Source: UBA9676 sp963730065 (GTDB lineage Bacteria; Actinomycetota; Actinomycetes; Streptosporangiales; Streptosporangiaceae). Taken from it: 64,000 nt of DNA. Positions 34,288-42,474 of this stretch are shown here, in pieces. Numbering within the stretch: position 1 is the stretch's first letter; every line of letters starts with the position of its first letter. The notes beneath the pieces are model-generated. The model did not search any database and was not told where the DNA came from. It saw nothing but the letters and a program-made list of their open reading frames with translations. Location of the stretch: assembly GCA_963730065.1 (NCBI GenBank), contig CAVSQL010000020.1, forward strand, positions 248,001 through 312,000, given 5' to 3'. Position numbers and translations under genes: made by a program.

Positions 34288-35484
34288 TCAGCTGGCGGGC
34301 CCGGCGGGTGGGTGGGTGAGGTCGGCGAGGGTGAGGGCCAGGTGCAGTTTCAGGCGGTCTTCGCCCTGGCGCAGGTCCAGTGGCACCAGTTCGGCCACGC
34401 GGGCCAGGCGCCAGTACAGCGTTGTCCGGTGGATGTGCAGCTGGACGGCGGCCTGCTGGGCCTGCGCTCCGCATCCGAGGTAGCACCGCATGGTCTGCCG
34501 GTATGTTCCGGCTCGCTCGTCCAGCAGCGCGCCGACGCCGGGGCAGATTCGCTCGGGCGCCGACGGGTCGCGGTAAAGGTGCTGGAACGCCGCGTAGACG
34601 CCCAGGCTCGCCCAGTCGGCGGCCCGCCCGAACTGCGGGACGCGCGCCGCTACGTAGGCTGCGTACTGGGCGTTACCCAGGCTGGCGTGCACGTCCGCCA
34701 GCGCTGCCGCGCCGCAGCAGATACCCATGGCCAGTGGCGGCCCGGGCAGCGCCCGGATCACCCGGCGCAGCTCGGCCAGCGCGCCAGCGGTTGTGATCGC
34801 GACCATCTCCCCCTCGCCGGGGCTGGCCAGCACCAGGGTGCCCGGCGCCGCCCGGAGGCGCAGGTTTCCCGCCGCCCGGCGCAGGCTCCCCGCCGCCTGG
34901 CCCCGGGCCGGCGCGGGCTCTGGACGGCCGGCCGCAGGGCGGATCACGGCCAGCGCGTAGGGCGGCGGGCCGGCCAGCGCCGCCTGCCCGGCCAGCATGG
35001 CCGCGGCCTCTTGGCGGACCTGCTCCTGCGCGTGCAGCAGCCCGTCGGCCAGCCCGCTCAGCACGGCGAACTGGTCGGCGGCCCGGATCGCCCGCTGCGC
35101 CAGCAGGTGGCCCGCACGCGCCGCGGCGGCATGCGCCTGCCGGGTCTGCTCCATGGTCAGTGCGGGCTCGTCGATCAGCCACAGGAACCCGAGCAGCTGA
35201 TCATCGGCCAGCAGCGGCAGGCAGAGGCGGGGCAGGATGGCCTGCTGCGGATCGCCGGGGATGGACACCGGCTCGCGGGCGGAGAACACTCCGTGCTCGG
35301 TCATCCTGCGGCGCAGCCGGGCACTGGTCTGGCGCTGCAGTACCGCCTCCACCCGGCTGCGGTCCAGCTGCCCGGTCTGCGGGCTGATGGCCAGCGGCCG
35401 CAGCGCGGCATCGTCGATGATCACCGACCGGCCCAGGTCCCTGGCCAGCTGCTCGGCGATGTGCTGCAGGTGCTCCTCGAACAC
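34288..35484 (-). CDS. PucR/CdaR-family transcriptional regulator
   Basis: 398 aa. The N-terminal GAF-like sensor (~15-130) contains SVIIDDAALRPLAISPQ and LPLLADDQLLGFLWLID. A central GGDEF-like part contains MGICCGAAALADVHASLGNAQYAA. The C-terminal PucR HTH includes YLGCGAQAQQAAVQLHIHRTTLYWRLARVAEL, an HTH_30 domain. The family senses metabolites of purine, sugar-diacid or amine catabolism. GTG 35484 start. Divergent from the Rieske oxygenase gene (158-base spacer), so it is the likely regulator of that operon. Confidence 0.88.
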   Translation of the reverse strand: MFEEHLQHIAEQLARDLGRSVIIDDAALRPLAISPQTGQLDRSRVEAVLQRQTSARLRRRMTEHGVFSAREPVSIPGDPQQAILPRLCLPLLADDQLLGFLWLIDEPALTMEQTRQAHAAAARAGHLLAQRAIRAADQFAVLSGLADGLLHAQEQVRQEAAAMLAGQAALAGPPPYALAVIRPAAGRPEPAPARGQAAGSLRRAAGNLRLRAAPGTLVLASPGEGEMVAITTAGALAELRRVIRALPGPPLAMGICCGAAALADVHASLGNAQYAAYVAARVPQFGRAADWASLGVYAAFQHLYRDPSAPERICPGVGALLDERAGTYRQTMRCYLGCGAQAQQAAVQLHIHRTTLYWRLARVAELVPLDLRQGEDRLKLHLALTLADLTHPPAGPAS

Positions 35485-35642
35485 GTTGTGGTCATTCCCG
35501 GCGGCCCTGCGGGTAATGCGAAGGCGCTCCTACATCTGTCGAAGCCAGCCCGGCCAGTATGTGTCAGCTGTCGTAGCCGTGCTGAGCATCGCCCGTGCCA
35601 GGTTGGAGAAAGGAGTCTTATCGCCAGGACGGGAGGCAGCTC

Positions 35643-36824
35643 GTGGCTGCTGACACACAGACCGCGCTCGCGCCGACACTGGCAGGCCGGTACTACACCG
35701 ACCCGGCCATCTTCGCCGCCGAGTGCGAGCGGATCTTTGAGCGGCAGTGGTATTACGCGGGCCGGGCCGACGAGATCGCCGCGCCTGGCCAGTTCATCCG
35801 GCGCCAGGTCGGGCGCGAGACCGTGCTCCTGGTCCGCGGCAAGGACCAGGTGATCCGGGGCTTCCTCAACGTGTGCCGGCACCGCGGCGCGCAGCTGTGC
35901 CTCACCGACGCCGGGGACACCGGCAACGCGATCCACTGCCCCTATCACAACTGGATCTACGGCCTGGACGGTGCGCTGATCACCGCGCCGAACTGGCGGG
36001 CGATGGCAGATATCGACAAGGGGGGCTATGGTCTGCACCCGGTGCGCGCACAGGTCTGGGAGGGCCTGGTCTGGGTGTGCGTGGACGGCGACCCGGGCCC
36101 GCTGGAGGACTATCTGCGTCCGCAGATCGAGTCCCGGCTGGGCGGCTACGGCAAGCTGGAGCGGTACCGGATCGGCGAGCTGGCCGTCGGCGGCCGGGCC
36201 GAGTACGACGTGGCGGCGAACTGGAAGCTGATCTACGAGAACTTCCAGGAGTGCTACCACTGCGCCCACATCCACCCCGAGCTGGCGCAGGCGATCCCGC
36301 AGTTCCGGTCCCCGGCCATGGGAACCGGCGGCTACGACCCCGGCGGCTACCCGATCGCTCCCGGCCGTGCTTCGTTCTCCCTGACCGGGCAGACGGTGCT
36401 GCCCCGGCTGCCCGGCCTGCTGCCCGCCGATGACGGGCTGTTCTACGGCATGGTGCTGCGCCCGAACAGCTTCCTGTCATTGATCAGCGACCACGTGATC
36501 GTGCACAGGTTCGAGCCGGTCGCCGCCGACCGGACGCGGGCGGTATGCGAGTGGCTGTTCCCGGCGGGCACACGGGCCGAAGGCCGGTACGACGTCAGCG
36601 ACGCGGTCGCCCTGTTCGCGAAGGTCAATGAGCAGGACTTCGCCGCCGCGCAATGGTGCCAGCCGAACATGAGCTCGCGCGCCTACCGCGGCGGCGGCGT
36701 GCTGGTGCCCAGCGAGGCTGAGGTGATCTCGCAGTACTACGCGTGGTATCGCGCCCTGATGGGCATCACGGCCAAGGGCCGCCTGCCGGGTGGCGACCCG
36801 GGGCCGCCTCATGCGGCCGGCTGA
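35643..36824 (+). CDS. Rieske non-heme iron oxygenase, alpha subunit (choline/betaine demethylase-like)
   Basis: 393 aa. The [2Fe-2S] Rieske ligands are Cys78-x-His80 (NVCRHRGAQ) and Cys99-x2-His102 (HCPYHNW). The mononuclear iron region is NWKLIYENFQECYHCAHIHPEL with two His. The overall form (CRHRG...CPYHNWIYGLDG...YENFQECYHC) matches choline-monooxygenase, GbcA glycine betaine and stachydrine demethylases rather than ring-hydroxylating dioxygenases. GTG 35643 is preferred because GGGAGG precedes it; a non-family N-terminus results from starting at 35595. A sarcosine-oxidase-like gene follows after 15 bases. No reductase gene is adjacent. Confidence 0.9.
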   Translation: MAADTQTALAPTLAGRYYTDPAIFAAECERIFERQWYYAGRADEIAAPGQFIRRQVGRETVLLVRGKDQVIRGFLNVCRHRGAQLCLTDAGDTGNAIHCPYHNWIYGLDGALITAPNWRAMADIDKGGYGLHPVRAQVWEGLVWVCVDGDPGPLEDYLRPQIESRLGGYGKLERYRIGELAVGGRAEYDVAANWKLIYENFQECYHCAHIHPELAQAIPQFRSPAMGTGGYDPGGYPIAPGRASFSLTGQTVLPRLPGLLPADDGLFYGMVLRPNSFLSLISDHVIVHRFEPVAADRTRAVCEWLFPAGTRAEGRYDVSDAVALFAKVNEQDFAAAQWCQPNMSSRAYRGGGVLVPSEAEVISQYYAWYRALMGITAKGRLPGGDPGPPHAAG

Positions 36825-36839
36825 TTGCGGGGAGCGCGA

Positions 36840-38021
36840 ATGACACAGCAGTACCAGGCGATCGTGATCGGGTGCGGGGCCGTCGGCGCCGCGACCACCT
36901 ACTGGCTGAGCCGTCGGCTAGGCGGCGATGTGCTGGCGCTCGAGCAATACCGGCACGGGCATTCCCTCGGCGCGTCGGAGGATCATTCCCGGGTAATCCG
37001 GCACGCCTACAGCCGGCCCGAGTACACGGCGCTGACCCCGGCTGCCTACCAGAGCTGGAACGTCGCCGAGCGGGGCACTGGGCTGCAGCTCGTGCACCGC
37101 ACCGGCGGACTGATCCTCGCCGAGGAAGGCAGCGCCGGCGCGGCGTATGTGGCCGACGCCGCCGCCGCGATGAGCGCGGCGAACCTGCCGTTCGAGCAGC
37201 TCACCGGCGCTGAGGTGACGCGGCTCTGGCCGCAGTGGCGGCTCGGCCGCGAACACGTCGCGCTGCGCGACCCCGAATCGGGCATCCTCGACATCCGCCG
37301 GGCCACGGCCGCACACATTGCGCTGGCCCGCGACCGCGGCGCGACGATCCTGGCCGGGGCCGAAGTCACCGCGATCGACGAGTCGGCTGGCATCGTGACC
37401 GTCACGGCGGCCGGGCAGGACTACTCGGCCGGGCGGGTGGTGCTGGCCGGCGGCGCCTGGAATCCGCTGCTGCTGGCCATGCTGGGCGCCAGTCTGCCGA
37501 TCACACTCACCGAAGAGCAGGTCACCTACTTCGCCACGCCGAAGGTGGCCGAATTCACCCCGGACCGGTTCGGCGTCTACGGCTACCTGGCCGACGACGG
37601 CCTGTACTACGGCTTCCCGGTGTATGGCGAGGTCGCCACCAAGATCGGCATCGACGGCGCCGGGCCGGTGGTCACCCCGGAAACCCGGACCTACGCCCGG
37701 GATGAGGCGCGGGTGCGCCGGGTGCTCGCCTTCCTGGAACGCTACCTGCCCGCGGCCGTGGGGCCAGAGCTCTACACCCGCACCTGCTGCTATGACTTCC
37801 CACCCGACCGGGACTTCATCGCCGACTACGTACCCGGGTCGCAGCGCGTCCTGGTCTGCGCGGGCGCGGGGCACGCCGGCAAGTTCGCCGCGCTGCTGGG
37901 CCGGATTCTCACCGAGCTCGCGCTCGACGGCTCCAGCCGGTTCCCGGTCAGCGCATTCAGCGCCACCCGGCCGGCCCTCACCAGCGCCGCAGACGCGCCC
38001 ATCCGCGTCAACTCGATGTGA
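36840..38021 (+). CDS. Monomeric sarcosine oxidase / N-methyltryptophan oxidase-like flavoprotein
   Basis: 393 aa DAO-family enzyme. The dinucleotide fold is YQAIVIGCGAVGAATTYWLSRR, and FAD pyrophosphate contacts follow in GHSLGASEDHSRVIRHAY. In the C-terminal half, TCCYDFPPDRDFIADY places Cys316/317 where the monomeric sarcosine oxidase binds FAD covalently. GAGHAGKFAALLG closes the flavin site. It would oxidatively demethylate a secondary or tertiary N-methyl amine to formaldehyde and H2O2. It starts 15 bases after the Rieske gene (GGGGAGC before ATG), so it is in one operon. Confidence 0.88.
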   Translation: MTQQYQAIVIGCGAVGAATTYWLSRRLGGDVLALEQYRHGHSLGASEDHSRVIRHAYSRPEYTALTPAAYQSWNVAERGTGLQLVHRTGGLILAEEGSAGAAYVADAAAAMSAANLPFEQLTGAEVTRLWPQWRLGREHVALRDPESGILDIRRATAAHIALARDRGATILAGAEVTAIDESAGIVTVTAAGQDYSAGRVVLAGGAWNPLLLAMLGASLPITLTEEQVTYFATPKVAEFTPDRFGVYGYLADDGLYYGFPVYGEVATKIGIDGAGPVVTPETRTYARDEARVRRVLAFLERYLPAAVGPELYTRTCCYDFPPDRDFIADYVPGSQRVLVCAGAGHAGKFAALLGRILTELALDGSSRFPVSAFSATRPALTSAADAPIRVNSM

Positions 38022-38123
38022 CGGGGCCAAGGCCAGCCGAACCCGCCGGCTCGCCGGCCGCGGCCAGCCTGATCGTCGAGGAGGTCCGCGACGCTCCCGA
38101 CCGGCCCGGGCGCGAATTCGTCT

Positions 38124-38648
38124 TCATCGCCCACCGGCCGGCAGACGTTCCTCGAGCGGCGGCAATGTGAGGCGGAGCTTGCGCAGAAGGTCGGCGAGCT
38201 GGCGCTGGTCCGCCGGCGTGAGGCCGCTGAGGATCCGCTTCTCGTTGGCCATGTGCTTCACGGCGGCTTTGTTGACCAGCCGGCGGCCCTGCGGGGTCAG
38301 CGTGATCAGGACGCCCCGCCGGTCGCTCGGGTCGGGCTCGCGGGTGATGTGCCCGGCCGCCTCGAGCCGGTCGAGCCGCTTGGTCGTGCCGGAAGAGGTC
38401 AGCATCAAGGCCGCGGCGAAGTCCGTTGGCCGCAGCCGGTACGGCGGCCCGGCGCGGCGCAGCGTCGCGAGGACGTCGTACCAGCCGGGCTCCAGGCCGG
38501 AGGCGGCGTAGACGGGCTCCAGCCGGAGCTCGATCTCGCGGGAGAGGCGGGAAATCCGGCCGATCACGCCGATCGGTGACGTGTCGAGGTCCGGTCGCTC
38601 GCGCTGCCACTGCTGGAGGATCGCGTCGACGCCGTCGGTGTCTGCCAT
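38124..38648 (-). CDS. MarR-family transcriptional regulator
   Basis: 174 aa. The winged HTH is YRLRPTDFAAALMLTSSGTTKRLDRLEAAGHITREPDPSDRRGVLITLTPQGRRLV. The recognition helix (TSSGTTKRLDRLEAAG) and wing (DRRGVLITLT) are standard. The N-terminal part IGRISRLSREIELRLEPVYAASGLEPGWYDVLATL is the dimer helix and ligand pocket. ATG 38646-38648 is preferred over an in-frame 38684. Two 15-bp palindromes lie upstream at 38704-38748, shared with a divergent 36-codon ORF. Likely autorepressor of both. Confidence 0.9.
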   Translation of the reverse strand: MADTDGVDAILQQWQRERPDLDTSPIGVIGRISRLSREIELRLEPVYAASGLEPGWYDVLATLRRAGPPYRLRPTDFAAALMLTSSGTTKRLDRLEAAGHITREPDPSDRRGVLITLTPQGRRLVNKAAVKHMANEKRILSGLTPADQRQLADLLRKLRLTLPPLEERLPAGGR

Positions 38649-38703
38649 GAGCTGCACTGTAGCGCGCCAGTGCCGCCCGTACATCCTGGGGACGAAACAT
38701 CTT

Positions 38704-38748
38704 GAGACTTAGCGTCTTAGGACGTAATATTCTGAGATGTAACGTCTC
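38704..38748. promoter_or_regulatory. Twin 15-bp palindromic operators (MarR)
   Basis: GAGACTTAGCGTCTT (38704-38718) and GAGATGTAACGTCTC (38734-38748) are both dyad-symmetric, share GAGA-N(2)-TA-N-CGTCT, and their starts are exactly 30 bases apart, about three helix turns. They are 56-100 bases upstream of marR and 24-68 bases upstream of the small ORF at 38772. Confidence 0.6.
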
Positions 38749-38771
38749 CAGACCAAATAAGGGAGAACACG

Positions 38772-38882
38772 ATGCTCTCGCCGCTCATCTCCACCCTCAA
38801 GCGCCGCGCCCCGCGCCTGCGGCCCCGGCCCCCGCTCGGTTACCGGCCTGAGCCGATGCCGCGGCTCCGGTGGTACACGTGA
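38772..38882 (+). CDS. 36-aa ORF under apparent MarR control
   Basis: MLSPLISTLKRRAPRLRPRP..., a Pro/Arg-rich cationic peptide ending PRLRWYT, stop TGA 38880-38882. AGGGAG is placed 8 bases before ATG 38772. Its start lies directly downstream of the twin palindromes, so it would be derepressed with marR. It could be a small regulatory or membrane-active peptide, or the start of a gene lost from this locus. No homologue recognised. Confidence 0.45.
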   Translation: MLSPLISTLKRRAPRLRPRPPLGYRPEPMPRLRWYT

Positions 38883-38912
38883 AGCACCCGGCGCCGGGCG
38901 CCGGGCCCGCGG

Positions 38913-39365
38913 CTAAGCAGTGGCCGACGGGAGGACGGTAAGCCGGATCGTGTGACCGTGGCTGGCGAACGGGCCGGAATCCCCGGGCACTCCGGTGACG
39001 ACCTCGAAGACGACGCTGTCGCCGTCGCGGCGCTCGCGCACGCTGGCCGCGGGCTCGGCTACCTCCCCGATAAGCGCCCACGCCAGCCGCCGGATGTCGC
39101 ACCGGCTGTCACCGGGACCGCACTCGGCCTCGACGTTCAGCACGCCGTCGTCCCCGCTGCTGCAGGTCAGCAGCCTCAGCCGTCCTGCACCGGCCCTGCG
39201 CAGGTGCGGGACCAGGTGGGCCTCGGGTTCTTCGGCGACCCAGTCCGGGCGTCGGGCCAGCGCCGCCAGCTCCTCGACGGCGGCGGCGAAGGCGCTGGCG
39301 TCGGCGACACCGGCGAACCGCTGGTCGGTGTCCCATCTCTTACGTGAGTCGGCAGTATCTGCCAT
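38913..39365 (-). CDS. Hypothetical protein, 150 aa
   Basis: The N-terminus MADTADSRKRWDTDQRFAGVADASAFAAAVEELAALARRPDWVAEEPEAHLVPHLRR is helical, and the C-terminal half is beta-rich: RLRLLTCSSGDDGVLNVEAEC, DSVVFEVVTGVPGDSGPF, HTIRLTVLPS. Two Cys are close (ECGPGDSRCDI). High GC3 supports coding. Family not recognised. Confidence 0.65.
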   Translation of the reverse strand: MADTADSRKRWDTDQRFAGVADASAFAAAVEELAALARRPDWVAEEPEAHLVPHLRRAGAGRLRLLTCSSGDDGVLNVEAECGPGDSRCDIRRLAWALIGEVAEPAASVRERRDGDSVVFEVVTGVPGDSGPFASHGHTIRLTVLPSATA

Positions 39366-39470
39366 TTCTAGCTCCTGGCCGCATGGTTCCTGCGATCAGT
39401 TAAGCAGGACCCCGGGCCGGTCCGGCACATGGTGGGGTGTTCCCGGGTGCACGCTGCCGCAGGGCACCGG

Positions 39471-40414
39471 CTACCGCAACCGGTACACGCGGCAGGCGGT
39501 GTGGCCGAAGATCGCGTCCTGATCGGCGGCGCTGAGCTGCGCCGTCAGCTCCCGGTACAGAGCGCACACCTGGCCATAGGGCGCGGCCAGCGTGCACACC
39601 GGCCAGTCGGATCCGAGGAGGAGACGATCGGGGCCGAACGCGGCCAGCACGGTCTCGTAATAAGGACGCAGGTCGCTGGCGCGAGCCGCGCCGGTGTGCA
39701 TGCCGGACAGCTTGCAGGTCACGTTCGGCAGCGCGGCCAGGCTGCGGATCGCCGAGGCCCATGGGCCGGTCTGGGCTCCTTGGCCCGAGTCGGCCGGCGG
39801 ACCGCCCAGGTGATCGAGCACGAACGTCAGTTCCGGCACCGAACGCGCCGCGGTGACGGCGGCCGGTAGCTGGTGCGGCAGAGCCGCGACGTCGAAGCTC
39901 AAGCCCGCCGCCGCCAGCACGCGCAGGCCGCGGAGTACCGCCGGGCGGGCCAGCCAGTCCGGATCCGGCTCGACCAGGGCCGGATGCCGGATGCCGCCCA
40001 GGAACGAGCCGCCCGGCAGTGCCCGCAGGCCGGCCACCGCGTCCTCCACCGCAGGGGCGGTCAGGTCCGTCCAGCCCACCACGCCGGCCAGCAGGCCGCC
40101 GGCCCGGCCGGCTCATCCCCGCTGCCGGGCGGAGGCTCGGGCAGCTCAGTCCGGGGGGCCTGATCCCCGGCGGCGTAGGGGTCGCCGCCAGCGGCCAGGG
40201 CGAGCAGGTCGGGCGTCTCCCAGGGTTCGGCTACCGTCTGGATCACCACGGTGCCGGTCACACCGGACGCCGCCGCCAGCGGGGCCAGGTCCCCGAGCCT
40301 GAAGGACCGGCGCAATCTGGCCAGCTCAGCATCGGTGGCCCACGGCTGGCCGCCCATGAGCCAGCGGTGTTCCCTGGCGGCGAGGTCCCACAGGTGGTGG
40401 TGCGCGTCGATCAT
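39471..40414 (-). pseudogene. Amidohydrolase (amidohydrolase-2 / PDC-hydrolase-like), frameshifted
   Basis: From ATG 40412-40414 the frame gives MIDAHHHLWDLAAREHRWL (metal-ligand His-x-His on strand 1) and TGTVVIQTVAEPWETPDLLAL. Near 40097 the frame slips: GPAA should run into GLLAGVVGWTDLTAPAVEDAVAGLRAL, which is in the next frame. That frame continues with LTFVLDHLGGPP, LPNVTCKLSGM and LLLGSDWPVC (strand-8 Asp) to TAG at 39471. One base is apparently missing in a G/C run. The pre-shift stretch (~25 Pro/Gly-rich residues) is also unusual. With the base restored it is a full TIM-barrel hydrolase similar to fuconolactonase-type enzymes. Confidence 0.65.
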
Positions 40415-40641
40415 CACCGGCACGCTACAAGCACCAGGCCGCGACGGGCGCTCCGGCTTGATGACTGCGGCCGCGGAGACCCGAAGAGTGCCTGTCCCGG
40501 CGGTCCTTCTGGTCATCTCGGGCGTGGGTGAGACTGAGCCGGTGCTCAGAAACTTCCTAACCGTCCAGGTGTTCCGGGGAACCTGGCCAGCGATCTCGCA
40601 TCGCGCCACGTTCCGCAGGCCAGGTGGCGGACATGCCTGCC

Positions 40642-41616
40642 CTACTGTGCGGTCATGGCCGGGTTGAGCCGTACGAGCCGCGCCGGGTTCGTCTCATCGA
40701 GCTCGGCGACGCCTTCTCGTGACTTCACAAAGTCTGAGAATGAACGATAGCCGAGCGCCCTCTCGCTGAATGACGGGTCCATGCGCCTCATCTGGCTCTT
40801 TACCTCGGAGCTATGCAGCCAGTCCGCGTCATCCTTTTCCTGGCCGAGCCGCAGCGCCCGTTCAAGGAGTCTCGTCGCCACCTCTTGTGGGTCTTCGGAA
40901 TCGAGATCAGTCTCATCGGCCATCGCGGCCGCTGGCCGCTTGGTACGTCGCGAGCCCCGCGTAGACGGCGCGCTGCCGGACCCCTGATGTCCCGCCTGCG
41001 CGCCGGCCGTCCGTGCGGCTGCCTGCTGGGAAGCGTCGGTGGGTGTGATGCCCGGAAGTGCGTCGTAGGTCACGAGTTCGTCACACGCCGCAGCGAGCGA
41101 TCTGCTGGTCGATCCCGCGACCCCCACCCCCACGACGTAGCGGCCCAGACGTCTGCACCGCTGGGCGAGGGCGATGTAATCCGAGTCCCCGGCCACGATC
41201 ACCACGTGGGTCAGATCGGGAAGGCGGAACATGTCCTCCACCGCGTCCACGGCCAGTCTGATGTCGGCACCATTCTTGGCGTAGGCGGCAGCGGGAAACA
41301 GCTGCACCAAGTCCACCGCACGACTGATGAGCTGCCCGCGGTAGTCAGCGTTCACCGGGGCTGACCAGTCCGCATAGGCGCGCGTGAGCACGAGGGTGCC
41401 GAACGATGAGGCGAAGTCGATCACCGCGCCGACATCTACGGTGGCGCGCCGGAGCTTGTCCGCGATATCGGAATCGGCCGATCTGTCGGCTCTGTTGAAC
41501 CCGCGCACCTTGTCACGCTGGAACTGGCCCCGGCCATGAACCTGGTCGTACCGCGAGATCACGATGTTGTCGAAGTCGATGTAGACAGCGACACGGGTGA
41601 GGCCAGGATCGTTCAT
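40642..41616 (-). CDS. NYN-domain RNase with C-terminal LOTUS/OST-HTH domain
   Basis: 324 aa. The NYN (PIN-like) domain occupies residues 5-190: VAVYIDFDNIVISRYD (two Asp at the metal site), ADIRLAVDAVEDMF, and THVVIVAGDSDYIALAQRCRRLGRYVVGVG. A Ser/Thr/Ala-rich linker (~205-235) with NLS-like basic patches leads to an OST-HTH/LOTUS domain (DWLHSSEVKSQMRRMDPSFSERALGYRSFSDFVKS). Known partners in bacteria and animals bind RNA. Predicted RNase acting on structured RNA. ATG 41614-41616. Stand-alone gene. Confidence 0.9.
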   Translation of the reverse strand: MNDPGLTRVAVYIDFDNIVISRYDQVHGRGQFQRDKVRGFNRADRSADSDIADKLRRATVDVGAVIDFASSFGTLVLTRAYADWSAPVNADYRGQLISRAVDLVQLFPAAAYAKNGADIRLAVDAVEDMFRLPDLTHVVIVAGDSDYIALAQRCRRLGRYVVGVGVAGSTSRSLAAACDELVTYDALPGITPTDASQQAAARTAGAQAGHQGSGSAPSTRGSRRTKRPAAAMADETDLDSEDPQEVATRLLERALRLGQEKDDADWLHSSEVKSQMRRMDPSFSERALGYRSFSDFVKSREGVAELDETNPARLVRLNPAMTAQ

Positions 41617-42097
41617 GGTCGCTCTTCTCGTCGGGACGCCCCTCGTGAGCCCAGTCTGCCGGAAAACTCAAGCCGACCGTCAAAGTAGTCCGGAGGACGC
41701 CGGCCCTCACAAAAGATCACCACTGGCCGGCGATGGGGCCGAGCTGGTCTGCGAACCCATCGCCGACTGACGCATCACCAGGCTGCTTCGGCTTGCCGAT
41801 GCCGGCTGACGGCCATGCCACCCTCGTCTGGCGACCCAGGCCGCCCAGGCCGTGACCGCGCGGACATCGCCCTACCGTGCTGTGCGTGATCCCGTTAAGC
41901 TCAGCATCGGGGATCGATAGCGACAAGGTCCTGGCGCGATGCCGGGACCCGGGCCGCGCGGGTGGTCAAAGAACGCGGGGGGAAGCCCGGTGATTTCAGA
42001 TGGCGGTCATCAGCGGTGCCAGTGTGTGGCGGACGTCATGTGGGTGACGGACGGGGCTGGGTGCCTGCTAAGGACGAGACAAGCAGCGGGGTGAGTC
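41617..42097. other. Gene-free region of about 480 bases
   Basis: Divergent spacer between the NYN gene and the 118-aa ORF. A 69-codon minus-strand frame (41717-41926) has no family resemblance and poor codon bias. I see no hairpin or repeat worth naming. Confidence 0.4.
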
Positions 42098-42454
42098 ATG
42101 GCGGATTTTGGGCTGTTCATCGGATTCGGCGCTCCCGTGCGGGGCCGTGAGCGGCAGGCCATCAAGGTGTTCAACGAGGCTTTCGAATATTACGCGCGGC
42201 TGCAGCAGGCAGGCGAGATCGAGAGCTTTGAGCCGGTTCTTCTCGAGCCGCACGGCGGGGAACTTAGCGGATTTTTCCTCCTGCGCGGTGACCAGGACAA
42301 ACTCGCGCGCATCCGCAGCAGCGGGGAATTCGAGCGGTACACCGTGCGCGGCCAGCTCATCGTCGAGAACCTCGGCATCGTGGGCGCAGCTCTGGGCGCG
42401 CAGCTCATCTCTCAGATGTCACTGTTCGCCGGGGAGGTGGAGGAGCTCACCTAG
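42098..42454 (+). CDS. Hypothetical protein, ferredoxin-like (ABM/YCII-type) fold suspected
   Basis: 118 aa. MADFGLFIGFGAPVRGRERQAIKVFNEAFEYYARLQQAGEIESFEPVLLEPHGGELSGFFLLRGDQDKLARI has the strand-helix-strand pattern of small ABM/EthD-like proteins: a helix with a Phe/Tyr-rich face and a GFFLLRG strand. The fold is my inference. No catalytic residue is evident. GGGGTGAG precedes ATG 42098. It is a single gene convergent with the C45 peptidase gene. Confidence 0.7.
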   Translation: MADFGLFIGFGAPVRGRERQAIKVFNEAFEYYARLQQAGEIESFEPVLLEPHGGELSGFFLLRGDQDKLARIRSSGEFERYTVRGQLIVENLGIVGAALGAQLISQMSLFAGEVEELT

Positions 42455-42474
42455 GTACACGCGGGCCGACCGTC

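Noticed and set aside
41717..41926. 69-codon minus-strand ORF in the NYN spacer
   Set aside because: Composition not coding-like, no Shine-Dalgarno, no similarity recognised.
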